Below the pieces are notes generated by a model. That model made no database searches and had not been told where the DNA came from. It saw nothing but the letters and a program-made list of their open reading frames with translations. Shown piece after piece: positions 31,827 to 41,616 of a stretch of DNA of 64,000 bases. The stretch covers positions 186,001-250,000 of the forward strand of contig NZ_CUEE01000003.1 in the NCBI RefSeq assembly GCF_001224225.1. The letters are read 5' to 3'. The translations under genes and the position numbers were made by a program. Within the stretch, counting starts at the first letter, position 1, and each line of letters begins with the position of its first letter. The DNA comes from Staphylococcus borealis. Its GTDB lineage: Bacteria; Bacillota; Bacilli; Staphylococcales; Staphylococcaceae.

Positions 31827-32183
31827 TTATTTTAAAGCTTCTTTAGCTTTAGATACTAATTCAGCGAATGCTTTTTCATCTGAAATAGCTACTTCAGAAA
31901 GCATTTTACGGTTAATATTGATGTCTGCTTTTTTCAAGCCGTTCATTAATCTTGAATAGCTCATGTCATGTTGACGTGCAGCTGCATTGATACGTGTAAT
32001 CCATAATTTACGGAAGTCACGTTTACGTTGACGACGGTCACGGAAAGCGTATTGACCTGATTTCATTACTTGTTGTTTTGCTACTTTATATAATGTGTGT
32101 TTAGCACCGAAGTAACCTTTAGCTAATTTAATCGTTTTTTTACGACGTGCTCTTGTTACTGTTCCACCTTTAACTCGTGGCAT
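31827..32183 (-). CDS. rplT: 50S ribosomal protein L20
   Basis: Early-assembly large-subunit protein and the known repressor of its own operon in Bacillus. 118 residues, very basic, with [16 protein letters not shown] at the start, [20 protein letters not shown] and [18 protein letters not shown] after GGAGG. Last gene of infC-rpmI-rplT. Confidence 0.98.
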   Translation of the reverse strand: MPRVKGGTVTRARRKKTIKLAKGYFGAKHTLYKVAKQQVMKSGQYAFRDRRQRKRDFRKLWITRINAAARQHDMSYSRLMNGLKKADININRKMLSEVAISDEKAFAELVSKAKEALK

Positions 32184-32237
32184 ATTAAATTCCTCCTTAG
32201 ATATAACAATGATTTATCGTTCGTTTATTAATGACAA

Positions 32238-32438
32238 TTATTTTTTATAAGCTAATAATTGTTTTACGCGTTTCATATCGCTTTTAGAAACTAATTTAGC
32301 TTTACGTAATTTACGTTTTTGTTTAGTGTTTTTATTTGCGAATAAGTGAGATGTGAAAGCTCTTGAACGTTTTAATTGACCTGAACCAGTTCTTTTAACA
32401 CGTTTAGCTGCTCCACGGTGAGTTTTCATTTTTGGCAT
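32238..32438 (-). CDS. rpmI: 50S ribosomal protein L35
   Basis: Small basic ribosomal protein of 66 residues, [20 protein letters not shown] to a lysine-rich C terminus, the full family length. ATG after AGGAGG. Between infC and rplT, as in nearly all bacteria. Confidence 0.98.
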
Positions 32439-32465
32439 GATTCATTTCCTCCTAATAATAATGAA

Positions 32466-32984
32466 TTATTTTTCGTTAACAGGCGCTAACATGATAAACA
32501 TTTGACGCCCTTCCATTTTAGGTTTCTGTTCAACAGTGGCAATATCTTTACATTCGTCAGCGAATTTTTCTAATACGCGTTGACCAATTTCTTTATGCGT
32601 AATTGCACGACCTCTAAAACGAATAGAAACTTTACATTTATCGCCTTTAGATAAGAATTTACGACCATTTTTCAACTTAGTTTGGAAATCGTGTTCCTCA
32701 ATAGTTGGACTTAAGCGTATTTCTTTAACATTGATAACTTTTTGTTTCTTTTTCATTTCTTTTTCTTTTTTCTGTTGTTCGAATTTATATTTACCATAAT
32801 CCATGATTCTTGCAACAGGTGGTTTAGCATTTGGTGCTACAACTACTAAATCTAATTCAACACGTTCAGCCATTTCTAATGCTTCTCGTTTTGATTTAAC
32901 ACCAATTTGGTCACCATTTTGGCCAATTAAACGTAATTCTTTAGCGCGAATCTTTTCGTTAACTTGCGTTTGATCTTTTGCTAT
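32466..32984 (-). CDS. infC: Translation initiation factor IF-3, probable AUA start
   Basis: Binds the 30S subunit and rejects non-standard start codons. Conserved blocks [39 protein letters not shown] and [16 protein letters not shown] define the two domains joined by a lysine-rich linker. The ribosome site GGGAGGTG ends at 32991. The best-spaced codon is ATA at 32984, six bases on, giving 172 residues. An in-frame GTG at 32993 (175 residues, the usual annotation in staphylococci) lies inside the ribosome site. A rare start is known for E. coli infC (AUU) and permits autoregulation. The frame further upstream runs through the leader terminator and is not coding. Confidence 0.93.
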   Translation of the reverse strand: MAKDQTQVNEKIRAKELRLIGQNGDQIGVKSKREALEMAERVELDLVVVAPNAKPPVARIMDYGKYKFEQQKKEKEMKKKQKVINVKEIRLSPTIEEHDFQTKLKNGRKFLSKGDKCKVSIRFRGRAITHKEIGQRVLEKFADECKDIATVEQKPKMEGRQMFIMLAPVNEK

Positions 32985-33021
32985 GGTTGACACCTCCCAA
33001 AATTTTACGAAATTTTCCAAG

Positions 33022-33160
33022 CAAAAAGAGCGAACATAGAATGCCCGCTCTTCTCTCATACACATATAATGTGTGACATGATTAACCTGCCAACTGCTTG
33101 ATGCGTCGCTACAGGTGAGAAACGGGTGTTTCTACTTGGTACGTTTCGTATTCAACGTTA
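33022..33160 (-). ncRNA. L20-type attenuator leader of infC-rpmI-rplT
   Basis: The leader between promoter and infC contains an intrinsic terminator on the minus strand: AAGAGCG and CGCTCTT (33026-33032 with 33046-33052) followed by TTTTTG. The upstream part is rich in paired segments (around 33090-33150). In Bacillus, L20 binds such a leader and favours termination; the arrangement here matches that class. The L20-binding structure itself is inferred by position. Confidence 0.8.
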
Positions 33161-33163
33161 TTA

Positions 33164-33192
33164 ATCATATCAGTGTATGTGGTATAAGTCAA
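33164..33192 (-). promoter_or_regulatory. Promoter of the infC operon
   Basis: Minus-strand TTGACT (33187-33192), 17-base spacer, TATGAT (33164-33169). It gives a leader of about 170 bases before infC. Confidence 0.75.
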
Positions 33193-33206
33193 CAAATATT
33201 TTTAAT

Positions 33207-34700
33207 TTAATGATGTTTTACTTCATCCATTGATACATCTTGTCTTAAGTCTACTTTATCCAATGGAATCATCTTAGTTTTATATCTCAATTTATGATAA
33301 ATAAAGAACACTAAGAATACTGGAATACCCATGTATGTGATAACAAATCGATTTAAATCAAAATGACCTGTTTTAATGAAATCAACATCTTGGCCAATGA
33401 TAACAATCACACAAAGTATCCCTGCAAAAATTGGACCGAATGGGAACCATTTTGCTTTATATTTTAATTCTCTCTTACTGTGATGTTGTTTTTCAAATGC
33501 GCGTCTAAATCTATAATGACTAATCGCAATACCAACCCATGCGATAAAGCCTGTCATACCACTTGCAGCAACAATATATTCATATGCGTCACCACTTAGT
33601 TTTTGGACTAAGAAAATAATAACAACTAAAATTGCTGTCGCAAATAATGATAAGTATGGCACACCATATTTATTCGTTTTACCAAATGAATGGAAAGCTA
33701 ATTTATCTTTACTCATAGAATATAACATTCGTGTTGATGCATACATACCTGAGTTACCTGCAGATAATACAGAAGTTAAAATAACTGCATTCATAAATGA
33801 TGCTGCAAAGGCTAAACCAGCATTTTTGAATACTAATGTAAAAGGTGACGTAGCAATATTGTCATCGCCACCCATCAAAGCATTGCTATCATAAGGAATT
33901 AACATACCAATAACAAATATCGCTAAAATATAGAATAGTAATATTCTCCAAAACACTTGTTTAATGGCTTTTGGTACTGCGCGCTCTGGATTTTCAGATT
34001 CTCCAGCAGTTATACCAATTAATTCAGTACCTTGGAATGAGAATCCAGCAACTAAGAATACACCTAGAATTGATAGTAAACTGCCGCCTAGGTTGCCACC
34101 TAAAATAGGTCCTTCACCCTTAGTAAATGTATCAAAGCCTACAAATTCGCCACCCATGATACCTAATATCGTTAACAAACCAATGACGATAAAGATGATA
34201 ACTGTTACAACTTTGATTAATGCGAACCAATATTCACTTTCTCCATAAACTCTCACTGATAAAGAATTCAAAGCGAATATAATGACTAAGAAAATACAAC
34301 TCCATATCCAAGCTGGAATGCCAGCCATTGGTGTCCAATATTGAATAACTTGAGCAGCAATTGTAACATCCGCTGCAACTGTAATAACCCAGTTAAACCA
34401 ATAATTCCATCCTAACGCAAATCCTAAAGATGGATCTACGAATCGTGTTGCATAAGTACTGAATGATCCAGAAACCGGTAGATAAGTTGCCATTTCACCA
34501 AGAGATGTCATTAGGAAAAACACCATCGCACCTATAATGGCATACGCAATTAAAGCACCTAATGCACCAGCATCATGTATTGCACCACCAGATGTCATGA
34601 ATAATCCAGTTCCTATACAACCTCCCATAGCGATCATAGAAATATGGCGATCTTTCAATCCTCTTTTGATACCGTCATTTTGACTTTCTACTTTTCTCAT
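33207..34700 (-). CDS. lysP: Lysine-specific permease (APC family)
   Basis: Amino acid/proton symporter of 497 residues with twelve predicted membrane helices. The APC signature GGCIGTGLFMTSGGAI is near residue 27, and GFSFQGTELIGITAGESENPERAVPKA (about 219-245) is typical of the LysP/AroP group. Lysine as substrate is inferred from the lysine riboswitch directly upstream and from the matching S. aureus gene. The start ATG follows GGGAG. It sits between infC and thrS. Confidence 0.93.
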   Translation of the reverse strand: MRKVESQNDGIKRGLKDRHISMIAMGGCIGTGLFMTSGGAIHDAGALGALIAYAIIGAMVFFLMTSLGEMATYLPVSGSFSTYATRFVDPSLGFALGWNYWFNWVITVAADVTIAAQVIQYWTPMAGIPAWIWSCIFLVIIFALNSLSVRVYGESEYWFALIKVVTVIIFIVIGLLTILGIMGGEFVGFDTFTKGEGPILGGNLGGSLLSILGVFLVAGFSFQGTELIGITAGESENPERAVPKAIKQVFWRILLFYILAIFVIGMLIPYDSNALMGGDDNIATSPFTLVFKNAGLAFAASFMNAVILTSVLSAGNSGMYASTRMLYSMSKDKLAFHSFGKTNKYGVPYLSLFATAILVVIIFLVQKLSGDAYEYIVAASGMTGFIAWVGIAISHYRFRRAFEKQHHSKRELKYKAKWFPFGPIFAGILCVIVIIGQDVDFIKTGHFDLNRFVITYMGIPVFLVFFIYHKLRYKTKMIPLDKVDLRQDVSMDEVKHH

Positions 34701-34817
34701 AGAAGCTCCCTTTCTTACAGTAGAGGCTAACTAAAATCGTTTTGTTGTGTTATGCGATGATTATGAACGCATTCAATCAATACTTTCAAACCATTTTTCA
34801 TACTATTTAAAGCACAT

Positions 34818-35040
34818 AAAAATGGTTGCATACCTTAAGATATGCAACCATTTGCTTAATCTATTTCGGTAGCACATCACAAATTGTGACAGTACAGTTT
34901 CTGTTCGATAACTGTCCCAACAAATGATCTTTAAGGATATCATTCATTTCGGCATCTTTACCTTTCACACTTTCAACATACGTTCCCTAACAACTTCTGA
35001 AGTGTTACTCATTAAAGACGCAACCTCTAACTCTTTTTTA
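34818..35040 (-). ncRNA. Lysine riboswitch (L box) upstream of lysP
   Basis: It occupies most of the 385-base gap between lysP and thrS. On the minus strand the aptamer shows AGAGGTTGCG, then AGTAAC, TTAGGGAA, GTGAAAGGTAAAGATGCCGAAA and TGCTACCGAAAT, in the L-box order. The expression platform is a perfect hairpin, AAATGGTTGCATA with TATGCAACCATTT (34820-34853), followed by TTTTT. Lysine should stabilise the aptamer and cause termination, shutting off lysP. About 115 bases of AT-rich leader separate the terminator from lysP. Confidence 0.92.
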
Positions 35041-35054
35041 TTTAACTATATAGT

Positions 35055-35083
35055 AATATACATTATGCTGTCTTTTTTATCAA
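35055..35083 (-). promoter_or_regulatory. Promoter of the lysP riboswitch transcript
   Basis: Minus-strand TTGATA (35078-35083), 17-base spacer and TATATT (35055-35060), directly downstream of the thrS stop. No terminator is seen between thrS and this promoter. Confidence 0.6.
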
Positions 35084-35085
35084 GA

Positions 35086-37023
35086 CTATCTGCGTTTTTT
35101 CAAACGAATTTCATCAACTAAATTCCAAATGAATTCATCTTTTTCAACTGTGTCTTGATCTTGAGAACCATACTTACGTACATTAACCTCGTTATTTTCA
35201 ACTTCTTTATCGCCTACTACAATTTGATAAGGTATTTTTTGCATTTGGGCTTCACGTATTTTGTAACCCATTTTTTCATTACGGTCATCAATTTCTACAC
35301 GCACACCTTGTGATTTTAATTCATCTTGTAAATTTCTAGCATAATCATAATGTAAGTCTACATTAACTGGGATAATTTCAACTTGTTTTGGTGCTAACCA
35401 TGTTGGGAAGGCACCTTTTGTTTCCTCAGTTAAGAAGGCTACGAAACGTTCCATAGTTGAAACGACACCACGATGAATAACGACTGGTCGATGATTTTCA
35501 CCATCACTACCGATGTAAGTTAATTCAAATCTTTCTGGTAATAAGAAATCAATTTGCGCAGTAGATAATGTTTCTTCTTTACCCATAGCAGTTTTAACCT
35601 GTACGTCTAGTTTTGGACCGTAGAATGCCGCTTCGCCAATCGCTTCAACGTATGGTAATCCCATCTCATCAACCGCTTCTTTTAGCATAGTTTCAGCTTT
35701 ATTCCACATTTCATCGTCATCCATATATTTCTCTTTGTCTTCAGGATCTCTGTAACTTAATCTAAATGTATAATCTTCAAAGCCAAAGTCTCTATATACT
35801 TCTTGAATCATATTTACAACACGTTTAAACTCATCTTTGATTTGATCAGGTCTTACAAAAATGTGAGAGTCATTTAAAGTCATTCCACGTACACGTTGTA
35901 ATCCTGATACAGCACCACTCGCTTCATATCTATGCATAGTACCTAACTCAGCAATACGAATAGGTAATTCACGATAAGAATGTGGACGATTGTTATAAAC
36001 CATCATATGATGCGGACAGTTCATAGGTCGTAATACCATCTCTTCTGTTTCATCTAATTTCATTGGTGGGAACATATCATCTCTATAATGGTCCCAGTGT
36101 CCAGACGTTTTATATAACTCCACATTTGCTAATACAGGTGTATAAACATGGTCATATCCCATACTTACCTCTTTATCAACAATGTAGCGTTCAATTTCAC
36201 GACGGATTGTAGCACCGTTTGGTAACCATAATGGTAATCCAGCCCCTACTAATTGGTTATTAGTGAATAGTTCTAAATCTTTACCAATTCGGCGATGATC
36301 TCGTTCACGACGTTCTTCAAGCATTTCTAAATGTGCTTTTAAATCTTTTTTATCGAAAAAGGCTGTACCATAAATACGTTGTAACATTTTATTATTACTG
36401 TCTCCACGCCAATAGGCACCAGCAGTTGAAAGTAACTTGAATTCTTTGATTTTAGAAGTTGAAGGAACGTGCACACCGCGACATAAATCCGTAAATTCAC
36501 CTTGAGAATATAACGTTACACTCTCATCTTCGGGAATAGCATCGATTAATTCTAATTTATATGGATCATCTTTGAAGAAAGCTTTGGCTTCATCTCTAGA
36601 TACAACTTTGCGTTCAATTTTATGATTTTCATTAACAATTTGTTTCATTGTTTTTTCAATTTTTTCAAAGTCATCTGATGAAACTTTTTCGTCCATATCA
36701 AAATCATAATAAAAACCGCCATCTATAACCGGTCCAACACCAAATTTCACATCACCGTATAAACGTTTTAAAGCTTGAGCCATTAAATGTGCAGTAGAAT
36801 GGCGTAAAACTTCAAGTGCTTCATCACTACCAGGTGTTACAATTTCAATACTTCCATCTTCTTCTAATGGTCTTGTTAAATCCACCATTTGATTATTAAA
36901 TTTACCAGCCACAGCTTTTTTTCTTAATCCTGGGCTAATTGATTGCGCTATATCTTCAGTTGTTGTTCCTTTATCAAACGCTTTCGAATTACCATCTGGA
37001 AATTGAACATTGATTTGATCCAT
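35086..37023 (-). CDS. thrS: Threonyl-tRNA synthetase
   Basis: Class II synthetase. 645 residues: TGS domain (1-60), editing domain with [11 protein letters not shown] near residue 76 and SGEF-type metal region, catalytic core with [13 protein letters not shown] (zinc cysteine near residue 336) and motif 2 [26 protein letters not shown], motif 3 [15 protein letters not shown], then the anticodon-binding domain (about 540-645). ATG after GGAGG. Controlled by the T-box upstream. Confidence 0.98.
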   Translation of the reverse strand: MDQINVQFPDGNSKAFDKGTTTEDIAQSISPGLRKKAVAGKFNNQMVDLTRPLEEDGSIEIVTPGSDEALEVLRHSTAHLMAQALKRLYGDVKFGVGPVIDGGFYYDFDMDEKVSSDDFEKIEKTMKQIVNENHKIERKVVSRDEAKAFFKDDPYKLELIDAIPEDESVTLYSQGEFTDLCRGVHVPSTSKIKEFKLLSTAGAYWRGDSNNKMLQRIYGTAFFDKKDLKAHLEMLEERRERDHRRIGKDLELFTNNQLVGAGLPLWLPNGATIRREIERYIVDKEVSMGYDHVYTPVLANVELYKTSGHWDHYRDDMFPPMKLDETEEMVLRPMNCPHHMMVYNNRPHSYRELPIRIAELGTMHRYEASGAVSGLQRVRGMTLNDSHIFVRPDQIKDEFKRVVNMIQEVYRDFGFEDYTFRLSYRDPEDKEKYMDDDEMWNKAETMLKEAVDEMGLPYVEAIGEAAFYGPKLDVQVKTAMGKEETLSTAQIDFLLPERFELTYIGSDGENHRPVVIHRGVVSTMERFVAFLTEETKGAFPTWLAPKQVEIIPVNVDLHYDYARNLQDELKSQGVRVEIDDRNEKMGYKIREAQMQKIPYQIVVGDKEVENNEVNVRKYGSQDQDTVEKDEFIWNLVDEIRLKKRR

Positions 37024-37059
37024 TTATAAAACCTCCGTAATTAAATTCTATTTTCGTTG

Positions 37060-37300
37060 AAATAAAAAAACTCGCCCCCTAAAAAAGGGACGAGTTTATC
37101 GTGGTACCACCCTAGTTATTTAGCAATTGCTAAACATCTCTGCTTAAGATAACGGTCTTGAGCCGGGCATTGATTACCAATACCTAATAATGAAGGAGTA
37201 ATAACTTAATATGTTAGCTAAATTCTCATCCTAAATATTAGCTCGCTGTATAACATGGATTAAATTATCATATCTTCAACTATTTCAACGATTAAGATTT
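37060..37300 (-). ncRNA. T-box leader of thrS
   Basis: It accounts for the 307-base gap between thrS and dnaI. The T-box core is seen as AGGGTGGTACCACG (minus strand, 37099-37113). The terminator pairs AACTCG with CGAGTT (37069-37095) around CCC/GGG, then T7. A long stem-rich region lies upstream. I could not assign the threonine specifier with confidence. The promoter is not clear, though TATGAT near 37268 may be a -10. Confidence 0.92.
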
Positions 37301-37330
37301 ATCTTAATTATACAATAGTTATTTTAAATT

Positions 37331-38251
37331 TCAATTATTTCTTAAATTTTTACCATCTAAATAATATGGTGTTGACAATGTTTTAATTCTTTCTATAATT
37401 CTAGCCGCTTTCGTTTCTTCTGCTCCTTCACGCGTAATCGATAAATGATGCTCTAACTCGTCAAAATTTAAATTTGATGAGAAAAATGTCGGAAGTTCTT
37501 GGACCATTCGATAGTGTAACAGTGGACCAATCACTTCATCTCTCACCCATGGTGTCACTTCTTCTGCGCCAATATCATCTATCATTAATATATTTGCTTC
37601 TCTTATGCGTTGTAACTTAGTTTCGTAACTACCATCTTTGAAACCACTTTTAAGCGTACGAATATATTCAGGTAAATAAACAATCGTAGAGGCAATACTT
37701 TTAGCTTTAAGTTGGTTTGCAATTGCACCTAAGATAAAAGACTTACCTGTTCCAAATGGACCATGAATATACATACCTTTTACCTTCTCGCCATTAACTA
37801 ATTGCTTGCACATATCATTCGCATGTTTAGCGATAGCTAGTCGATGTATATCTGAATCGTAGATATCTTTCATCTTAGCGTTTAATGTATCGCGTTGCAT
37901 ATGGTGTGAAGTTATTAAATGCGCATTGAATTTTTCTTCATCATGTTTAATTTTACATGGACACATATTATAACGAATTTTTATTCTATGATTCTCCACA
38001 TATAATTCAGGAACATGTCCTTTTACAAAATTCGGACAGTGTTCGTAATCATGACCATCATAAATCTTTTGTTGATCTTTATACTCTTGTAATACATTCA
38101 GATCATTATCAATGATGTCGTTCGTCAATTCAGATTGATGCTGATTTAAGAATGCTTTTACAGCAGGGTCATTTATGACTTGCTGCTTGATCTTAGCAAT
38201 TCGTTTCTCTAAATCTCCATTTGCCTTGATAATACTATTAAATGACTTCAT
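37331..38251 (-). CDS. dnaI: Primosomal protein DnaI, helicase loader
   Basis: AAA+ ATPase that loads the replicative helicase DnaC at origins and forks. 306 residues: N-terminal helicase-binding region with conserved cysteine/histidine positions (YEHCPNF and NMCPCKIKHDEEKFNAHL), Walker A HGPFGTGKSFIL near residue 168, Walker B ILMIDDIGAEEV near residue 223. The dnaB stop and the dnaI ATG are directly adjacent (TAAATG), so translation is coupled. Confidence 0.96.
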   Translation of the reverse strand: MKSFNSIIKANGDLEKRIAKIKQQVINDPAVKAFLNQHQSELTNDIIDNDLNVLQEYKDQQKIYDGHDYEHCPNFVKGHVPELYVENHRIKIRYNMCPCKIKHDEEKFNAHLITSHHMQRDTLNAKMKDIYDSDIHRLAIAKHANDMCKQLVNGEKVKGMYIHGPFGTGKSFILGAIANQLKAKSIASTIVYLPEYIRTLKSGFKDGSYETKLQRIREANILMIDDIGAEEVTPWVRDEVIGPLLHYRMVQELPTFFSSNLNFDELEHHLSITREGAEETKAARIIERIKTLSTPYYLDGKNLRNN

Positions 38252-39643
38252 TTAATCCTCCTCCCAATCACGTATGAGTTGTTCACGGAATGCAGCGCGT
38301 TCTTTTTCAAAACGTTCCTGTTCTTCTTTGGTTAGTGCTTTTTCCTGTTTTTCCTGTCCTCTATTTTTCAACCATTTTGGCGTTTTCTCTCTAGATACGA
38401 TTTCTCGAGATTTAGCATATCGTTTTCTTGATTGAGATTTATCGTTGCCTTTGTAATCGGCTTTTTGCTCACTAGCTTTTAATGCGTAGTCATATGCCTC
38501 TTTTGCAGACTTAATGCCCAATTTCTTCCAGTTTGATGCAATTTCTAAAATGTATGTCTTTGGTAATTTCATATCATTTTTTAACATGACAAATTGAAGC
38601 AAAATATTTATAACACCATAGTTTAACTTTTCTCTTTCAATTAATTCTTCAACCATTTTCTTTTGTTGGAATGTTGGCTCTGACCCAGACCAAGATGTCA
38701 ACATATCAATCGGGCTCGTTTCTTCTAACAATTGCAACCAATTATTATCTGTAGTGACTTGTTCTGACGATGTAGCTTGACGAATATGAGTAGCTTCACT
38801 TTCGCTTTCACTGCTACCTTTTGGTTCCAACTTAGGTAATTGTTGATTATGTTCAATCAAATAGTACGAACGGGCATGTTTTCTAATTTCTTCATGCGAT
38901 AACTGTTGATTACTTGTAATTGAATTTAAAATAATACGCTTCATAGCATCTTCTGTTAAACCATATAATGTCGCTAATTGAACTATTAAATCTTTGGTTT
39001 CTTTAGTAATAATTTCATCGCTAATAAAATGGTTACGTAGCATCTCTTTTAAAATTTCAAAATCAAATGACACATTAGATAAATCAATACCATTGTACGA
39101 CTTTTCTTTTTTTATTGATGATGCATCTACAGGAACATTAGCATGAGGTACTTTAAATACATCAGTGAATTTGCGCGTAACTTGTTGAAAGCCATTTAAA
39201 TCAGGTTCTTGCTTTTTAAAATAATTTTTTAGGCTTTTATAACGTTGTTTATCAACTTGATTATATAAGTAAACAGATAACATAGGATCATTAAAAAATT
39301 GATATGCCGTAGGTGGCTGTACTAATTCATAAATGAAAAATGATTGTTGTTCATCGTGATTTACATATGTTTTAATCAAACCAATTGCTTCTAATAAATC
39401 CATATATTGACGAAATTCTGCCAAATTCAATTTTAATTCATTCATGATTGTATAATGCGTTAATGTTTCATCACTGTTCACAAATTGGTTCATAAAGTGA
39501 TATGTACCTATAGCTTGTGCGCCTATTAAGGGCATGTACAATCGATTAAGTATCTCCAAATGATTATGATTAAATTGGAATTGACGATACACTTTATAAC
39601 CGTCATGCGGGCTTAAACCATATTCATATGAGTGCAAACTCAT
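38252..39643 (-). CDS. dnaB: Replication initiation and membrane attachment protein DnaB
   Basis: Firmicutes primosome protein (not the helicase) that acts with DnaD and DnaI in helicase loading. 463 residues with the paired DDBH1 (N-terminal winged-helix region, LNRLYMPLIGAQAIGTYHF) and DDBH2 domains (ILEIASNWKKLGIKSAKEAYDYA, about 370-395), and a strongly charged disordered C terminus. Starts directly after the nrdR stop (TAAATG). Confidence 0.95.
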   Translation of the reverse strand: MSLHSYEYGLSPHDGYKVYRQFQFNHNHLEILNRLYMPLIGAQAIGTYHFMNQFVNSDETLTHYTIMNELKLNLAEFRQYMDLLEAIGLIKTYVNHDEQQSFFIYELVQPPTAYQFFNDPMLSVYLYNQVDKQRYKSLKNYFKKQEPDLNGFQQVTRKFTDVFKVPHANVPVDASSIKKEKSYNGIDLSNVSFDFEILKEMLRNHFISDEIITKETKDLIVQLATLYGLTEDAMKRIILNSITSNQQLSHEEIRKHARSYYLIEHNQQLPKLEPKGSSESESEATHIRQATSSEQVTTDNNWLQLLEETSPIDMLTSWSGSEPTFQQKKMVEELIEREKLNYGVINILLQFVMLKNDMKLPKTYILEIASNWKKLGIKSAKEAYDYALKASEQKADYKGNDKSQSRKRYAKSREIVSREKTPKWLKNRGQEKQEKALTKEEQERFEKERAAFREQLIRDWEED

Positions 39644-40114
39644 TTATATATCACTCCGTTTATTATCATTCAAGATGCCTTGCATTGATGCTAATAATTG
39701 ATCAACATCTTTAAATTCTTTATATACTGAAGCAAATCTTACATAAGATACTTGATCAACATGCATTAATAAATTCATTACATGTTCTCCGATATCTCTA
39801 GAAGAAATTTCTGTTTGGCCGCTATCACGTAATTGCCATTCAACCTTATTCGTAATATCCTCTAATTGCTGATAACGTACAGGTCGCTTCTCACATGATC
39901 TAACAAGTCCATTCAATATTTTCTCTCTTAAAAATTGTTCTCGCGTCCCATCCTTCTTAACCACAATTAATGGACTTACTTCTATATGTTCAAATGTCGT
40001 AAATCGAGTGCCACAATTTTCACATTCTCTTCTACGTCTAATTGCATTAGCATCATCTGCATGTCTTGAATCAACAACACGCGAATGCGTTGAACTACAT
40101 TTTGGGCATTTCAT
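39644..40114 (-). CDS. nrdR: Transcriptional repressor NrdR
   Basis: Nucleotide-sensing regulator of ribonucleotide reductase genes. 156 residues from ATG 40114: zinc ribbon C3-C6-C31-C34 followed by an ATP-cone ([20 protein letters not shown] onward). The start follows GAGGGTG; the frame extends upstream to 40183 but has no ribosome site there and the zinc ribbon must be N-terminal. First gene of nrdR-dnaB-dnaI, a conserved Staphylococcus arrangement. Confidence 0.96.
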   Translation of the reverse strand: MKCPKCSSTHSRVVDSRHADDANAIRRRRECENCGTRFTTFEHIEVSPLIVVKKDGTREQFLREKILNGLVRSCEKRPVRYQQLEDITNKVEWQLRDSGQTEISSRDIGEHVMNLLMHVDQVSYVRFASVYKEFKDVDQLLASMQGILNDNKRSDI

Positions 40115-40304
40115 TTCTTTCACCCTCTTGAATAGATTATGATTCATTATACTATAAAAGCATTCTAGACAAAAGAAGTCCAATGCGCATTAAAAAAACA
40201 CTAAAATTAAAAAAAATTAATAAAAATTCTAATTCACGTATAACCTATACCTTAATTTCTAATACTATGTAAAAGGTTTGTAACTAAATGATATAAAACA
40301 AAAA

Positions 40305-40346
40305 GCGAGACTATTTAATCTTAGTTAAAAGATTTAATAGTCTCGC
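40305..40346 (-). terminator. Terminator of gapB
   Basis: Arms GCGAGACTATTTAATCT and AGATTTAATAGTCTCGC pair at 16 of 17 positions, followed by CTTTTTGT on the minus strand, 23 bases after the gapB stop. The remaining sequence to the nrdR start is AT-rich and presumably holds its promoter. Confidence 0.85.
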
Positions 40347-40368
40347 GATATTCGACTGTTAAAATTTA

Positions 40369-41394
40369 TTATTTCGCAGTCGCAACATTTTCAGAACCAA
40401 TTAATTTGGCAATTTGTTGAGCAACTTCAACTACTCTATTTGAATAACCCCACTCGTTATCATACCATGCAATCACTTTTACTTTATTATCACCCATTAC
40501 AATTGTGTTTTGAGCATCGATGACTGCTGAATTAGGGTTAGTATTAAAGTCCATTGAAACTAAAGGTGCATCTTCCACATCAAGAATACCATCTAAACCT
40601 GCATTACGGAATGCATCATTAACTTGTTCTGCTGTTACGTTTTCTTTTAAATCAACCACTAAATCAACAAGTGAAACGTTTTTAGTTGGTACACGTAAAG
40701 CTAAACCATGAAGTTTACCTTCTAATTCTGGTAGTACTTCTTTTAAAGCTTTAGCAGCACCAGTTGACGTTGGTATAATACTTTCGTTACAAGAACGTGC
40801 GCGACGTAAGTCTTTATGTGGATTATCTATATTATTTTGATCATTTGTAATTGCATGAACTGTTGTCATAAGTCCATTAACAATACCAAATTGATTATTT
40901 AAAACTTTAGCTACCGGTCCAATACAGTTTGTTGTACATGACGCATTACTAAAAATGTCATACGCTTCAACATCTAATTGATTATCATTTACCCCTTTAA
41001 CAACCATTTGTACATGTCCACCTTTAGATGGTCCAGTTAATAATACTTTTTTGGCCCCAGCTTTGATATGTCCAATCGCTTTGTCACCATGATTAAATTT
41101 ACCCGTAGCTTCAATAACGATATCAATATCTAACGCTTCCCAAGGTAAATTTTCAGGGTTACGGTCAGACACAAGTTTAATATCATGTCCATCGACACGG
41201 ATACCATTCTCAATAGGTTCAACCTTCTTATCGAATCTACCATGAGTAGTATCATAATTAATTAGATGCGCAATTGTTTCAGGTGGATAGCTTGCGTTAA
41301 TCGCTACAATATTTAAGTCTTCTTTATGTAAAGCGATTCTTAACACCATTCTACCAATTCTACCCATACCATTAATTGCTATATTTGTTGACAT
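40369..41394 (-). CDS. gapB: Glyceraldehyde-3-phosphate dehydrogenase, GapB type
   Basis: 341 residues, with the catalytic cysteine C153 in SNASCTTNC, the N-terminal dinucleotide loop INGMGRIGRMVLR, and STGAAKALKEVLPEL. Bacillales have a glycolytic GapA and this second enzyme, which works in the gluconeogenic direction with NADP. The coenzyme preference is taken from the family. A CcpA cre site stands upstream, fitting repression by glucose. It stands alone between two terminators. Confidence 0.95.
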   Translation of the reverse strand: MSTNIAINGMGRIGRMVLRIALHKEDLNIVAINASYPPETIAHLINYDTTHGRFDKKVEPIENGIRVDGHDIKLVSDRNPENLPWEALDIDIVIEATGKFNHGDKAIGHIKAGAKKVLLTGPSKGGHVQMVVKGVNDNQLDVEAYDIFSNASCTTNCIGPVAKVLNNQFGIVNGLMTTVHAITNDQNNIDNPHKDLRRARSCNESIIPTSTGAAKALKEVLPELEGKLHGLALRVPTKNVSLVDLVVDLKENVTAEQVNDAFRNAGLDGILDVEDAPLVSMDFNTNPNSAVIDAQNTIVMGDNKVKVIAWYDNEWGYSNRVVEVAQQIAKLIGSENVATAK

Positions 41395-41465
41395 TTAAAG
41401 CACCCCTTGATTGTTTGTTTATATGTTATACTTTATAAAATTAGTGTAACATAATAACGGAAATT

Positions 41466-41479
41466 TGAAAGCGTTTTCT
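41466..41479 (-). promoter_or_regulatory. CcpA catabolite-responsive element (cre) upstream of gapB
   Basis: TGAAAGCGTTTTCT matches the near-palindromic cre consensus at 13 of 14 positions and lies 72-85 bases before the gapB start. It is expected to mediate CcpA control by glucose. Confidence 0.7.
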
Positions 41480-41527
41480 GATGATTTTAAAAAATTTTTT
41501 TAAGCTGATTATTTTAAATTAGCAAAA

Positions 41528-41588
41528 AGCTCTAATAAACGTAATAATGCAAAAATTAAAGTTTAAGCACGTTTCGCCTACTAGAGCT
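41528..41588 (-). terminator. Terminator downstream of coaE
   Basis: Outer arms AGCTCTA (41528-41534) and TAGAGCT (41582-41588), with inner ACGT pairing, then TTTTTGC on the minus strand. It ends the polA-mutM-coaE transcript. Confidence 0.7.
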
Positions 41589-41616
41589 ATAATTTATAAA
41601 TTGAGTCACATAGAAT

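Noticed and set aside
32985..33065. N-terminal extension of IF-3 by 27 residues from ATG 33065
   Set aside because: The extension covers the L20-type attenuator terminator and its T-run, and the family's N terminus begins after it.
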